From RGIG4140 sp045635565 (GTDB lineage Bacteria; Pseudomonadota; Alphaproteobacteria; CAAHEQ01; UBA3637): a stretch of DNA of 14,193 bases. The position numbers and the translations under genes are program-made. This document shows positions 8,433-14,193 of this stretch, in pieces (the stretch's first letter is position 1; each line of letters begins with the position of its first letter). The stretch lies in NCBI GenBank assembly GCA_045635565.1, contig JAZTVX010000012.1:1-14193 (forward strand), written 5' to 3'. Under the pieces are notes generated by a model that was not told the origin of the DNA, made no database searches, and saw only the letters and a program-made list of their open reading frames with translations.

Positions 8433-10916
8433 ATGAAATTAGTGATTGTGGAATCTCCGGCAAAAGCAAAGACCATCAATAAGTATTTAGGTAAGGATTA
8501 TATGGTTATGGCTAGTTTTGGGCACATTCGGGATGTGCCTGCCAAAAATAATTCCGTTCGACCGGAAGAAGATTTTGCAATGGATTGGGAAGTTCAGTCT
8601 CGAGGAGAAAAGACCGTTCGGGATATGGTTAAGGCCTTATCAAAAGCAGATGCTTTATATTTGGCGTCCGACCCTGATCGTGAAGGAGAGGCTATTGCAT
8701 GGCATGTTGTACAGGAATTGAAACGACGCAAAAAATTGCCGGATACTTTGCCTGTTTATCGAGTCGTTTTTCATGAAATTACAAAAAATGCGATTTTAGA
8801 AGCCGTTAAAAATCCACGGGATATTGATATGCAGTTGGTTAATGCGTATTTAGCTCGTCGTGCTTTGGATTATTTGGTCGGTTTTAAAATTTCGCCATTG
8901 TTGTGGCGTAATTTACCGGGAGCCAAGTCAGCAGGACGTGTTCAATCAGTTGCCTTGCGTTTGGTTTGCGAACGAGAGGATGAAATTACTTCTTTCAAAC
9001 CGGAAGAATATTGGACATTAAACGGTCAGTTTCAAACGATTCGTCAAGATGTTTTTAAAGCACGTTTAACGCATTATGATGGTAAAAAACTGACAAAATT
9101 TGACCTTAATAATGAAACCATTGCCAAACAGGTTGAAGAAACAGTTAAGCAAAGTCTTTATACTGTCGGCACAATTGAGCGTAAACAAACGAAACGCAAT
9201 CCGGCTCCTGCTTTTACAACATCTACGTTGCAACAGGAAGCCTCCCGTAAATTAGGTTTCGGTGCCAAAAAAACAATGCAGTTAGCACAAGGCTTGTACG
9301 AAGGGGTTGATATTGGTGGTGAAACCGTCGGTTTGATTACATATATGAGAACAGATAGTGTTGCTTTGTCACAAGAAGCCATTGAAGCAACTCGAACACT
9401 CATTGAAAAAGAATATGGTAAGGAGTTTTTACCGGTAAAACCACGGTTATATAAAAATAATTCGAAAAATGCACAGGAGGCTCATGAAGCCATTCGTCCG
9501 ACCAATGTGCTACGTACACCGGATTCTATTGCCAGCAGTTTATCGGCTGACCAGCGAAAATTGTATGAATTGATTTGGAAACGAACGGTTGCCTGTCAGA
9601 TGGAAAGTGCTGTTTTGGATAAAGTTGGTATCGATATACCGGCTCAAGACGGCAAAACGCAATTCAGAGCAACTGGTCAAACAATTGCTTTTGCCGGTTT
9701 TATTAAGGTGTATAAAGAAGATATCGATGATGCCAAGCAAGATGATGATGAAAACGGTTTGTTGCCTCTGATGAACGAAGGTGAAAAACTAGATACGATA
9801 TCTGTTTTATCGGAACAGCATTTTACAGAGCCTCCTCCTCGTTTTTCAGAAGCCAGTCTTGTGAAAAAATTGGAAGAATTGGGTATTGGTCGTCCGTCAA
9901 CATATGCGACGATTTTGTCTGTATTGCAGGAACGTGCATATGTTAAATTGGTTGCGAAGAAATTTATTCCGGAAGACAGAGGGCGTATTGTTACGGCTTT
10001 TATGGAAAATTATTTTACCCGATATGTTCAGTATGATTACACAGCATTGATGGAAAATAAATTAGATGACATTACAAATGGTGAGGCTCAATGGAAAGAA
10101 GTTTTAACGGACTTTTGGGGTAGTTTTGATTCAACTGTTCAATCCGTTCCGAATAAAATGGGTGAAATATTGGAAAAAGTATCCGGTTCATTGGAAAGAC
10201 AAATTTTTCCGACAGAAGAAAGTCGTAAATGTCCGGATTGTCAAGAAGGAAAATTATCACTGCATATCGGTAAATTCGGGGCTTTTATCGGTTGTTCCAA
10301 TTATCCGGCCTGTAAATATACGAAACAGTATGCTTCTTTGACACCTCCACCGTTAGATGACAATGGGCAACCACTTGAAACGGTTGCCGAAGATACCAAT
10401 CAGGAACTGGGCAAAAATGAAAACGGCGTGAGTATCTTTTTGAAAAAAGGTCCATATGGTTGGTATGTGCAGGAAGGGGAGGGAAAGCAAGCCAAACGAA
10501 CTGGTTTGCCAAAAACAATGAAACCTGACTCTGTTACGATTGAAATGGCATTAAAATTATTGTCATTACCCCGGTTATTGGGAAATGATCCGGATACGAA
10601 AGAACCGATTGAAGCCAGTATCGGTCGATTTGGTCCATATGTCAAAAGGGGCAAAACATTTCAATCTTTAGAAGCGACAGATAGTATTTTGACAGTAACA
10701 TTAGAGCGGGCATTGGAACTGTTGTCACAATCCAAAATAAAAAAACAGGCAGTGGAAGTCGGTAAATGGAATGATGAAGTCATTACCTATCAAATCGGTC
10801 GATATGGTCCATATGTTAAATGTGGTAAATTGATGGCGTCGGTTAAAAATAAAAACGATGTGCCTACGTTGGAAGAAGCCATTCGTTTACTTCAAGACAA
10901 AATGCATGAAAAATAG
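8433..10916 (+). CDS. topA: DNA topoisomerase I (type IA, omega protein)
   Basis: TopA relaxes negative supercoils by cutting one strand through a 5'-phosphotyrosine link. The 827-residue protein starts with a TOPRIM domain (VIVESPAKAKTI at 4-15, with E7; SDPDREGEA at 79-87, with D80 and D82 for Mg2+). AGRVQSVALR (167-176) follows, and the active-site tyrosine is Y304 in LITYMRTDS (301-309). One four-cysteine zinc ribbon is clear (C600, C603, C621, C627). After it come Topo_C-type repeats with IGRFGPYVKRG (730-740) and IGRYGPYVKCG (788-798), as in the alphaproteobacterial form rather than the multi-zinc E. coli tail. Length is near the usual 800-900. Its ribosome binding site, GGAG at 8422-8425, lies inside dprA. 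No terminator follows; ppiD starts 71 bases on. Confidence 0.97.
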   Translation: MKLVIVESPAKAKTINKYLGKDYMVMASFGHIRDVPAKNNSVRPEEDFAMDWEVQSRGEKTVRDMVKALSKADALYLASDPDREGEAIAWHVVQELKRRKKLPDTLPVYRVVFHEITKNAILEAVKNPRDIDMQLVNAYLARRALDYLVGFKISPLLWRNLPGAKSAGRVQSVALRLVCEREDEITSFKPEEYWTLNGQFQTIRQDVFKARLTHYDGKKLTKFDLNNETIAKQVEETVKQSLYTVGTIERKQTKRNPAPAFTTSTLQQEASRKLGFGAKKTMQLAQGLYEGVDIGGETVGLITYMRTDSVALSQEAIEATRTLIEKEYGKEFLPVKPRLYKNNSKNAQEAHEAIRPTNVLRTPDSIASSLSADQRKLYELIWKRTVACQMESAVLDKVGIDIPAQDGKTQFRATGQTIAFAGFIKVYKEDIDDAKQDDDENGLLPLMNEGEKLDTISVLSEQHFTEPPPRFSEASLVKKLEELGIGRPSTYATILSVLQERAYVKLVAKKFIPEDRGRIVTAFMENYFTRYVQYDYTALMENKLDDITNGEAQWKEVLTDFWGSFDSTVQSVPNKMGEILEKVSGSLERQIFPTEESRKCPDCQEGKLSLHIGKFGAFIGCSNYPACKYTKQYASLTPPPLDDNGQPLETVAEDTNQELGKNENGVSIFLKKGPYGWYVQEGEGKQAKRTGLPKTMKPDSVTIEMALKLLSLPRLLGNDPDTKEPIEASIGRFGPYVKRGKTFQSLEATDSILTVTLERALELLSQSKIKKQAVEVGKWNDEVITYQIGRYGPYVKCGKLMASVKNKNDVPTLEEAIRLLQDKMHEK

Positions 10917-10927
10917 TGAAAAAATAT

Positions 10928-10956
10928 TTGCAAAATCAAACTGATTGATGTATAAA
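10928..10956 (+). promoter_or_regulatory. Sigma70-type promoter for ppiD
   Basis: TTGCAA (10928-10933), a 17-base spacer and TATAAA (10951-10956) sit in the 71-base topA-ppiD gap. The -35 hexamer and spacing are identical to those of the glgA promoter. The start would be near 10963, about 25 bases before the ppiD ATG, with AAGAAGGAT as ribosome binding site 8 bases upstream. Confidence 0.7.
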
Positions 10957-10987
10957 GGTCAACAGTTTAACAAGAAGGATAAGGAAT

Positions 10988-12898
10988 ATGATAACTTTTT
11001 TTAATAAACTTGCAAATTCATGGTTTGCCAAATTTATTTTGAGTGTTTTAGCAATCAGTATGTTGGCATTTTTTGGTTTAGGCGGATTGGCAAATGTGTC
11101 ATCTTATAATGTGTCAAAAGATGTGATTAAAGTTGGTAAAACAGGTGTTTCATCGGCTCAGTTGATGCAATCGTTCGAACAGGCCAGAAAATTTTATTCT
11201 CAGATGAGGGGAGGGCAGTATGTTTCTCCAACAGAGGCTATTGCCAATGGTGTTATGAATCAGGTTCTTCAACAGGAAATCGAAACAGCCATTCAAACCG
11301 AAATTTCGGAAGGTTTAGGTTTAACGGCATCAAATGAAGCCATTCGCAGATATATTGAAAAAGATAAAATTTATCAGGATGCTGCCGGTAATTTTGATAA
11401 AAATTTGTTTCGCATGCACTTGTCCCATTTGGGGTTGAATGAAGTTCAAATGGCTCATAAATTGAAAAAAATATTAGCATACAAACACTTTACGGATACG
11501 GTCAAGCAAATGGGTTATTCCTCTGAGGCGTTGGCAAAGGCTTCGTATGCTTATAAAAATGAAAAAAGGGATATTGAAGTTTTATCTGTTACTCCTAACA
11601 AGATTAAAGTTGCCCAAGAGCCAACTCAACAAGATGTTCAAGATTATTATGAGGCTTACATTGAAAATTTCATGAAACCGGAATACAGAACATTAAACAT
11701 TGTTTCGTTATCTCCGGACATGATTGCTGATACAATGCAAATTGATGGGGCTGAAATCGATGCTGTTTATGAAGAACAGAAAGATACTTACAATAAACCC
11801 GAAGAACGTGATTTGTATCAAATGTTTTTTAAAACAAAAGAAGAAGCCGATTTAATTAAACAAGAAGTTACAACTCAGAACTTTAATCAATTAGCACAAG
11901 AAAAAGTCGGACAAACCGAACAAGATACGCATTTCGGTATGACATCAAAAGCACAATTGATGGAAGAATTGAGTGATGTTGTTTTTAATGCATCAAAAGG
12001 TGATATTGTCGGACCGATTGAATCGAAAAGTGGTTGGCACATTCTGTGGATTAAAGATATTAAAAAAGCCGAAACAACACCAATTGAAACGGTAAAGGCT
12101 AAAATTAAAAAGACATTAGCAATGGGTAAAGCATATGATGAATTGCAAAACTTATCCCGTCGGTTGGAAGATATCTTGGGCGAAGGTAAGGATTTGATTA
12201 CAGCTGCCAAGGAATTAAATTTACCGGTTGCTCGTATTGAAAAGGTTGATATCACAGGCGTCTTGAGTGATGGTAAAGAAATGGAAAAAGCCTATCTTAA
12301 TTCGGAATTGTTGCAAGAAGTCTTTGTTTTGAAAGTTGGTGAAGTTTCCGGTCTAATTCAAAACAATGATGGTTTTTTGGTTGCACAGGTTGAAGAAATC
12401 ACACCGGTTGAAGCCAAGCAATTGAGTGAAGTTCAAGATGATATTAAAGCATTATGGATTCAAGAAAAGCAAAAAGAAGCATTTCCGAAATTGGTTGAAG
12501 AATTGACTCAAAAAGTTCAAGATGGGGCTGATTTAAAAACATTAGCAACATATAACGGTGATTTTGAATATGTTGATATGAAGGATGTTTTACGCACAAC
12601 GGTTAATCCACAATTTATGAGTGTTTCCGAAGTCATTTTTGCTCAAGAAACAGGTCATAAAAATGCTCAAAATATTGCATTAGGTAATGGTCAGTTAATT
12701 GTTGTTGTTAAAAATATTAAAAAAGCCGATACAGATATTTCAACAGAAGTGTTAACGGCAGAATTGGCTGAAACACAACAAACAGTTGGTCAAACATTAG
12801 TTGATGAAACGATACAAGGTTATGTTTCCCGTGTTGGATTTGAAGAACATCCAGATGTTTTTCAAAGCATTATTCAAAGATATCAAGGTCAGGAATAA
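10988..12898 (+). CDS. ppiD: PpiD-like membrane-anchored periplasmic chaperone (SurA-N/parvulin family)
   Basis: PpiD sits at the Sec translocon and helps newly exported proteins fold in the periplasm. The 636-residue protein (E. coli PpiD 623) has a short cytoplasmic start, one membrane helix (about residues 13-34, FAKFILSVLAISMLAFFGLG), then a helical SurA-N-like chaperone region (about 45-230). A parvulin-like domain follows (about 273-360, ending GPIESKSGWHILWIKDI) and then a long C-terminal helical region. The domain begins RDLYQMFF where active parvulins have a catalytic RHIL-type histidine, so I infer a chaperone with little or no prolyl isomerase activity, as described for E. coli PpiD. 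It has its own promoter and a strong terminator, so it can be a single-gene unit that also receives topA read-through. The exact symbol is by family resemblance. Confidence 0.88.
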   Translation: MITFFNKLANSWFAKFILSVLAISMLAFFGLGGLANVSSYNVSKDVIKVGKTGVSSAQLMQSFEQARKFYSQMRGGQYVSPTEAIANGVMNQVLQQEIETAIQTEISEGLGLTASNEAIRRYIEKDKIYQDAAGNFDKNLFRMHLSHLGLNEVQMAHKLKKILAYKHFTDTVKQMGYSSEALAKASYAYKNEKRDIEVLSVTPNKIKVAQEPTQQDVQDYYEAYIENFMKPEYRTLNIVSLSPDMIADTMQIDGAEIDAVYEEQKDTYNKPEERDLYQMFFKTKEEADLIKQEVTTQNFNQLAQEKVGQTEQDTHFGMTSKAQLMEELSDVVFNASKGDIVGPIESKSGWHILWIKDIKKAETTPIETVKAKIKKTLAMGKAYDELQNLSRRLEDILGEGKDLITAAKELNLPVARIEKVDITGVLSDGKEMEKAYLNSELLQEVFVLKVGEVSGLIQNNDGFLVAQVEEITPVEAKQLSEVQDDIKALWIQEKQKEAFPKLVEELTQKVQDGADLKTLATYNGDFEYVDMKDVLRTTVNPQFMSVSEVIFAQETGHKNAQNIALGNGQLIVVVKNIKKADTDISTEVLTAELAETQQTVGQTLVDETIQGYVSRVGFEEHPDVFQSIIQRYQGQE

Positions 12899-12917
12899 AT
12901 ATCGTTTTTGACTCAAT

Positions 12918-12955
12918 ATCAAAACAGCCTTTCAGTTATGAAAGGCTGTTTTGAT
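12918..12955 (+). terminator. Long-stem terminator after ppiD, bidirectional
   Basis: A perfect 17-bp inverted repeat (12918-12934 with 12939-12955) closes a GTTA tetraloop 20 bases after the ppiD stop. The GC core AGCC/GGCT is flanked by A4 and T4, so the stem supplies its own U-tract on both strands. It also faces the oncoming small gene from 13030. Confidence 0.8.
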
Positions 12956-12985
12956 TGTGATAAGGTGAGTTTGACTTAAAAGGAT

Positions 12986-13010
12986 ACCTCCTGCATGAGC
13001 AGAGAGAGGT
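12986..13010 (-). terminator. Bulged hairpin downstream of the 170-residue gene
   Basis: ACCTC-CTGC, an ATGA loop and GCAG-GAGGT form nine pairs with a three-base bulge (13003-13005). On the minus strand the hairpin lies about 20 bases after the stop of the small gene and is followed by ATCCTTTTAAG. It could be a weak terminator or a 3' stabiliser; the T run is short. Confidence 0.35.
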
Positions 13011-13029
13011 TCATATAATAGAAAACTAT

Positions 13030-13542
13030 TTATTGATTAACATTTTCCAATTTCTGAACGAGTGAAAGCCATTCCCTCATACTCATTGATGTACCAACTT
13101 TCACACTACCAATATTTTGTCTTTGTGTCATATTTTCAATCGAAGTCGGGGCATAACCAATATATTCAACCGTTTTTGGATTGTTGTCTGTATCTAATAA
13201 AAAACAATCGCAATTACCATTTTGAACTTCGGACTTTTGTGCATACTTGATATCAACACATGTCATTTGAGTATTATCTTTCATATCATTGACAAAATAA
13301 TTTGCACACAATGCACCGATTGCAAACAATCCGGTAATAATTCCGGCTTTTTTTGCTTTTGATAAAGTAACAGGATATTCATATATGTAAGTTGTGTGCC
13401 CACGCCATGTATCACAATCTCTAACTGTTTTGTTTTTATAATGATATGCTGCTTCACCCAATTGATAAAGTGTTGTTGTTGCACTGGCAGTTAAGGCTAT
13501 TAGAGATGTTGTGTTTAATAATTCCAATGTTGATAATTCCAT
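13030..13542 (-). CDS. Unrecognised 170-residue membrane protein
   Basis: I do not recognise a family. The gene looks real: AAGGAG (13550-13555) lies 7 bases before the ATG, a promoter-like pair precedes it, and terminators follow. The first 30 residues are fairly hydrophobic and alanine/threonine-rich (a possible membrane helix at 10-28). A charged, aromatic stretch containing DCDTWRGHTTYIYEY (42-56) comes next, then basic KAKK (62-65) and a clear membrane helix (67-84, GIITGLFAIGALCANYF). The remaining 85 residues are polar, with a cysteine cluster (C95, C111, C113) and an SMREWLSLVQKL amphipathic end. The positive patch before the second helix suggests the cysteine-bearing tail is outside the cytoplasm, if the helix is read N-in. 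This topology is inference. Confidence 0.7.
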   Translation of the reverse strand: MELSTLELLNTTSLIALTASATTTLYQLGEAAYHYKNKTVRDCDTWRGHTTYIYEYPVTLSKAKKAGIITGLFAIGALCANYFVNDMKDNTQMTCVDIKYAQKSEVQNGNCDCFLLDTDNNPKTVEYIGYAPTSIENMTQRQNIGSVKVGTSMSMREWLSLVQKLENVNQ

Positions 13543-13576
13543 TTTTCCACTCCTTAATTTATTATCTATATCAGTT

Positions 13577-13603
13577 AGAATATCACACTTTTTTGTTTGT
13601 CAA
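13577..13603 (-). promoter_or_regulatory. Putative extended -10 promoter of the 170-residue gene
   Basis: On the minus strand a consensus TTGACA (13603-13598) is followed after 15 bases by TATTCT (13582-13577). The latter is preceded by TG plus one base, as in extended -10 promoters. The short spacer lowers confidence, although the extended motif can make up for it. The leader would be about 28 bases. Confidence 0.45.
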
Positions 13604-13869
13604 TATTTTTTTGTATTTGTTTTATATTACATTGAGGGGGTATTATTAGATTTGAATACGCAAAAAAGAAAAACAAAAAATTGTTACTCAAAAAACAGTC
13701 TTATCACAAAATAAAACACCTTATATATTGGAATAATATTTTATCAAAATCCCATTAGAGTTTTTACAAGGATTTTTTATACTATTAAGTACCGTATATA
13801 CACAAAAAAGGCTTTTGTCGAAGGGAAAACCTGTTTAAAAATAACATTTAAAAATCAATGTATTCTCAA

Positions 13870-14046
13870 TAAAAAACGTGTCAAAAAAAGGTACGTTATT
13901 TTTCCCATACTATTATGTAAAATACCCCTTGTCAACTAAAAAATGCAATCATCTGATTTTTATATCTTTTTTACTTCCGTAGCAACCCACCCCGTCCATC
14001 AAAAAAAAGCGTCAAAAAAACGTACCTTTTTTTGACACGTTTTTTA
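13870..14046. repeat. Perfect 28-bp inverted repeat with TA ends; MITE-like element
   Basis: The left arm (13870-13897) reads TA5-ACGTGTC-A7-GGTACGTT and the right arm (14019-14046) is its exact reverse complement, a 28-base match with no error. The arms enclose 121 bases with no reading frame. The outermost dinucleotide at each side is TA (13870-13871 and 14045-14046), the target duplication made by IS630/Tc1-mariner-type transposases and their small non-autonomous derivatives. Size (about 175 bp) and arm length fit such elements. No other copy lies in the window, so the mobile origin is inference; an RNA-level or protein-binding role is the main alternative. Confidence 0.55.
14001..14045 (+). 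other. Hairpin inside the right end of the inverted-repeat element
   Basis: AAAAAAAAGCGTCAAAAAAA (14001-14020), a CGTACC loop (14021-14026) and TTTTTTTGACACGTTTTTT (14027-14045) fold into an imperfect stem. The ten inner pairs are perfect, then there is one mismatch, one G-C pair, another mismatch and six A-T pairs. It ends in a T6 tract like a terminator but is GC-poor. The same right strand can pair instead with the far left arm, so the two folds exclude each other. Confidence 0.45.
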
Positions 14047-14090
14047 AAGAGAAGGTTTTGATTTTTTGAGATTATTTTAACGGAGGTTTT

Positions 14091-14193
14091 ATGATTCGCA
14101 AATTGCCTTTTTTACATCGTTTTTTGAACAAAAACACACAAGAATCCGGTCGTAGCATGGTTGAAATCTTGGGTGTTTTGGCTGTGATAGGGG
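14091..14193 (+). CDS. Prepilin-like protein with type IV pilin signal (3' end outside window)
   Basis: Only 34 residues are visible. They form a class III (prepilin) signal: a 20-residue basic leader (MIRKLPFLHRFLNKNTQESG) ending in Gly, then RSMVE and the hydrophobic ILGVLAVIG. Cleavage by prepilin peptidase after G20 would leave Glu at +5, the residue conserved in type IV pilins and type II secretion pseudopilins; the N-terminus is normally methylated afterwards. The ribosome binding site CGGAGG (14081-14086) is good but only 4 bases from the ATG. Whether it is a major pilin, a minor pilin or a pseudopilin cannot be told from the fragment. It lies 45 bases beyond the inverted-repeat element. 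Confidence 0.8.
   Translation, partial: MIRKLPFLHRFLNKNTQESGRSMVEILGVLAVIG

Larger units (their letters stand above)
13604..14090 (+). other. Non-coding AT-rich interval before the prepilin gene
   Basis: No convincing gene is visible on either strand in these 487 bases. The left part (13604-13869) is AT-rich with many A runs, a G5 run at 13635-13639 and a short hairpin at 13802-13818 (CAAAA with TTTTG). The right part holds the inverted-repeat element described separately. I see no good sigma70 promoter with correct spacing for the gene at 14091; the best -35 (TTGACA at 14032-14037) is inside the right arm of the repeat. Confidence 0.6.

Noticed and set aside
12971..13019. TTGACT and TATAAT on the plus strand downstream of ppiD as a promoter
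   Set aside because: The two are 37 bases apart and no suitable -35 lies 17 bases before the TATAAT; nothing downstream on the plus strand would be expressed except antisense to the small gene.
13511..13714. Overlapping plus-strand reading frames across the start of the 170-residue gene
   Set aside because: They have no ribosome binding site, run through the promoter region of the minus-strand gene and consist of AT-driven Phe/Leu/Tyr/Ile codons.
13871..14045. CRISPR-like repeats
   Set aside because: The half-sites are few, inverted as well as direct, and not regularly spaced; there is no spacer array and no cas gene.

Overview
The window looks like chromosomal DNA of an AT-rich Gram-negative bacterium, most likely one of the uncultured host- or gut-associated Alphaproteobacteria. 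Three things point there: the plsY-dprA-topA gene order, a prepilin N-terminus of the GRSMVEILGVLAVIG type, and a very cysteine-rich repeat protein. This assignment is inference from gene content; no rRNA or tRNA gene was seen, and no CRISPR array or transposase.

Layout. (1) Positions 2-1996 (+) hold the 3' part of a cysteine-rich modular protein that starts before the window. Two facing terminators separate it from the next unit. (2) Positions 4648-2256 (-) hold glgA (glycogen synthase) followed by a meso-diaminopimelate dehydrogenase gene, joined by a one-base TGATG stop/start overlap and driven by a near-consensus sigma70 promoter at 4675-4703. (3) Positions 4783-10916 (+) form a housekeeping run transcribed divergently from glgA: recJ (single-strand exonuclease), plsY (phospholipid acyltransferase), dprA (ssDNA/RecA loader) and topA (topoisomerase I). 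plsY, dprA and topA are tightly packed. ppiD (10988-12898), a membrane-anchored periplasmic chaperone, follows with its own promoter and ends at a 17-bp terminator stem. (4) Positions 13542-13030 (-) hold a small unrecognised gene with one clear and one possible membrane segment, with its own promoter and a strong ribosome binding site. (5) Positions 13604-14090 are non-coding and very AT-rich. Inside lies a perfect 28-bp inverted repeat (13870-13897 and 14019-14046) whose outer ends are both TA, enclosing 121 bp. It resembles a miniature inverted-repeat transposable element, or alternatively a switchable RNA leader. (6) Position 14091 (+) begins a prepilin-like gene cut off by the window end.

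How the genes relate. recJ, dprA and topA all act on DNA (repair, uptake/recombination, supercoiling). plsY and ppiD serve the envelope, Ddh feeds peptidoglycan and lysine, and GlgA stores carbon. The two window ends carry what look like cell-surface functions: the cysteine-rich repeat protein and the prepilin. The least explained sequence is the inverted-repeat element just upstream of the prepilin, followed by the cysteine-rich protein and the 170-residue membrane protein.
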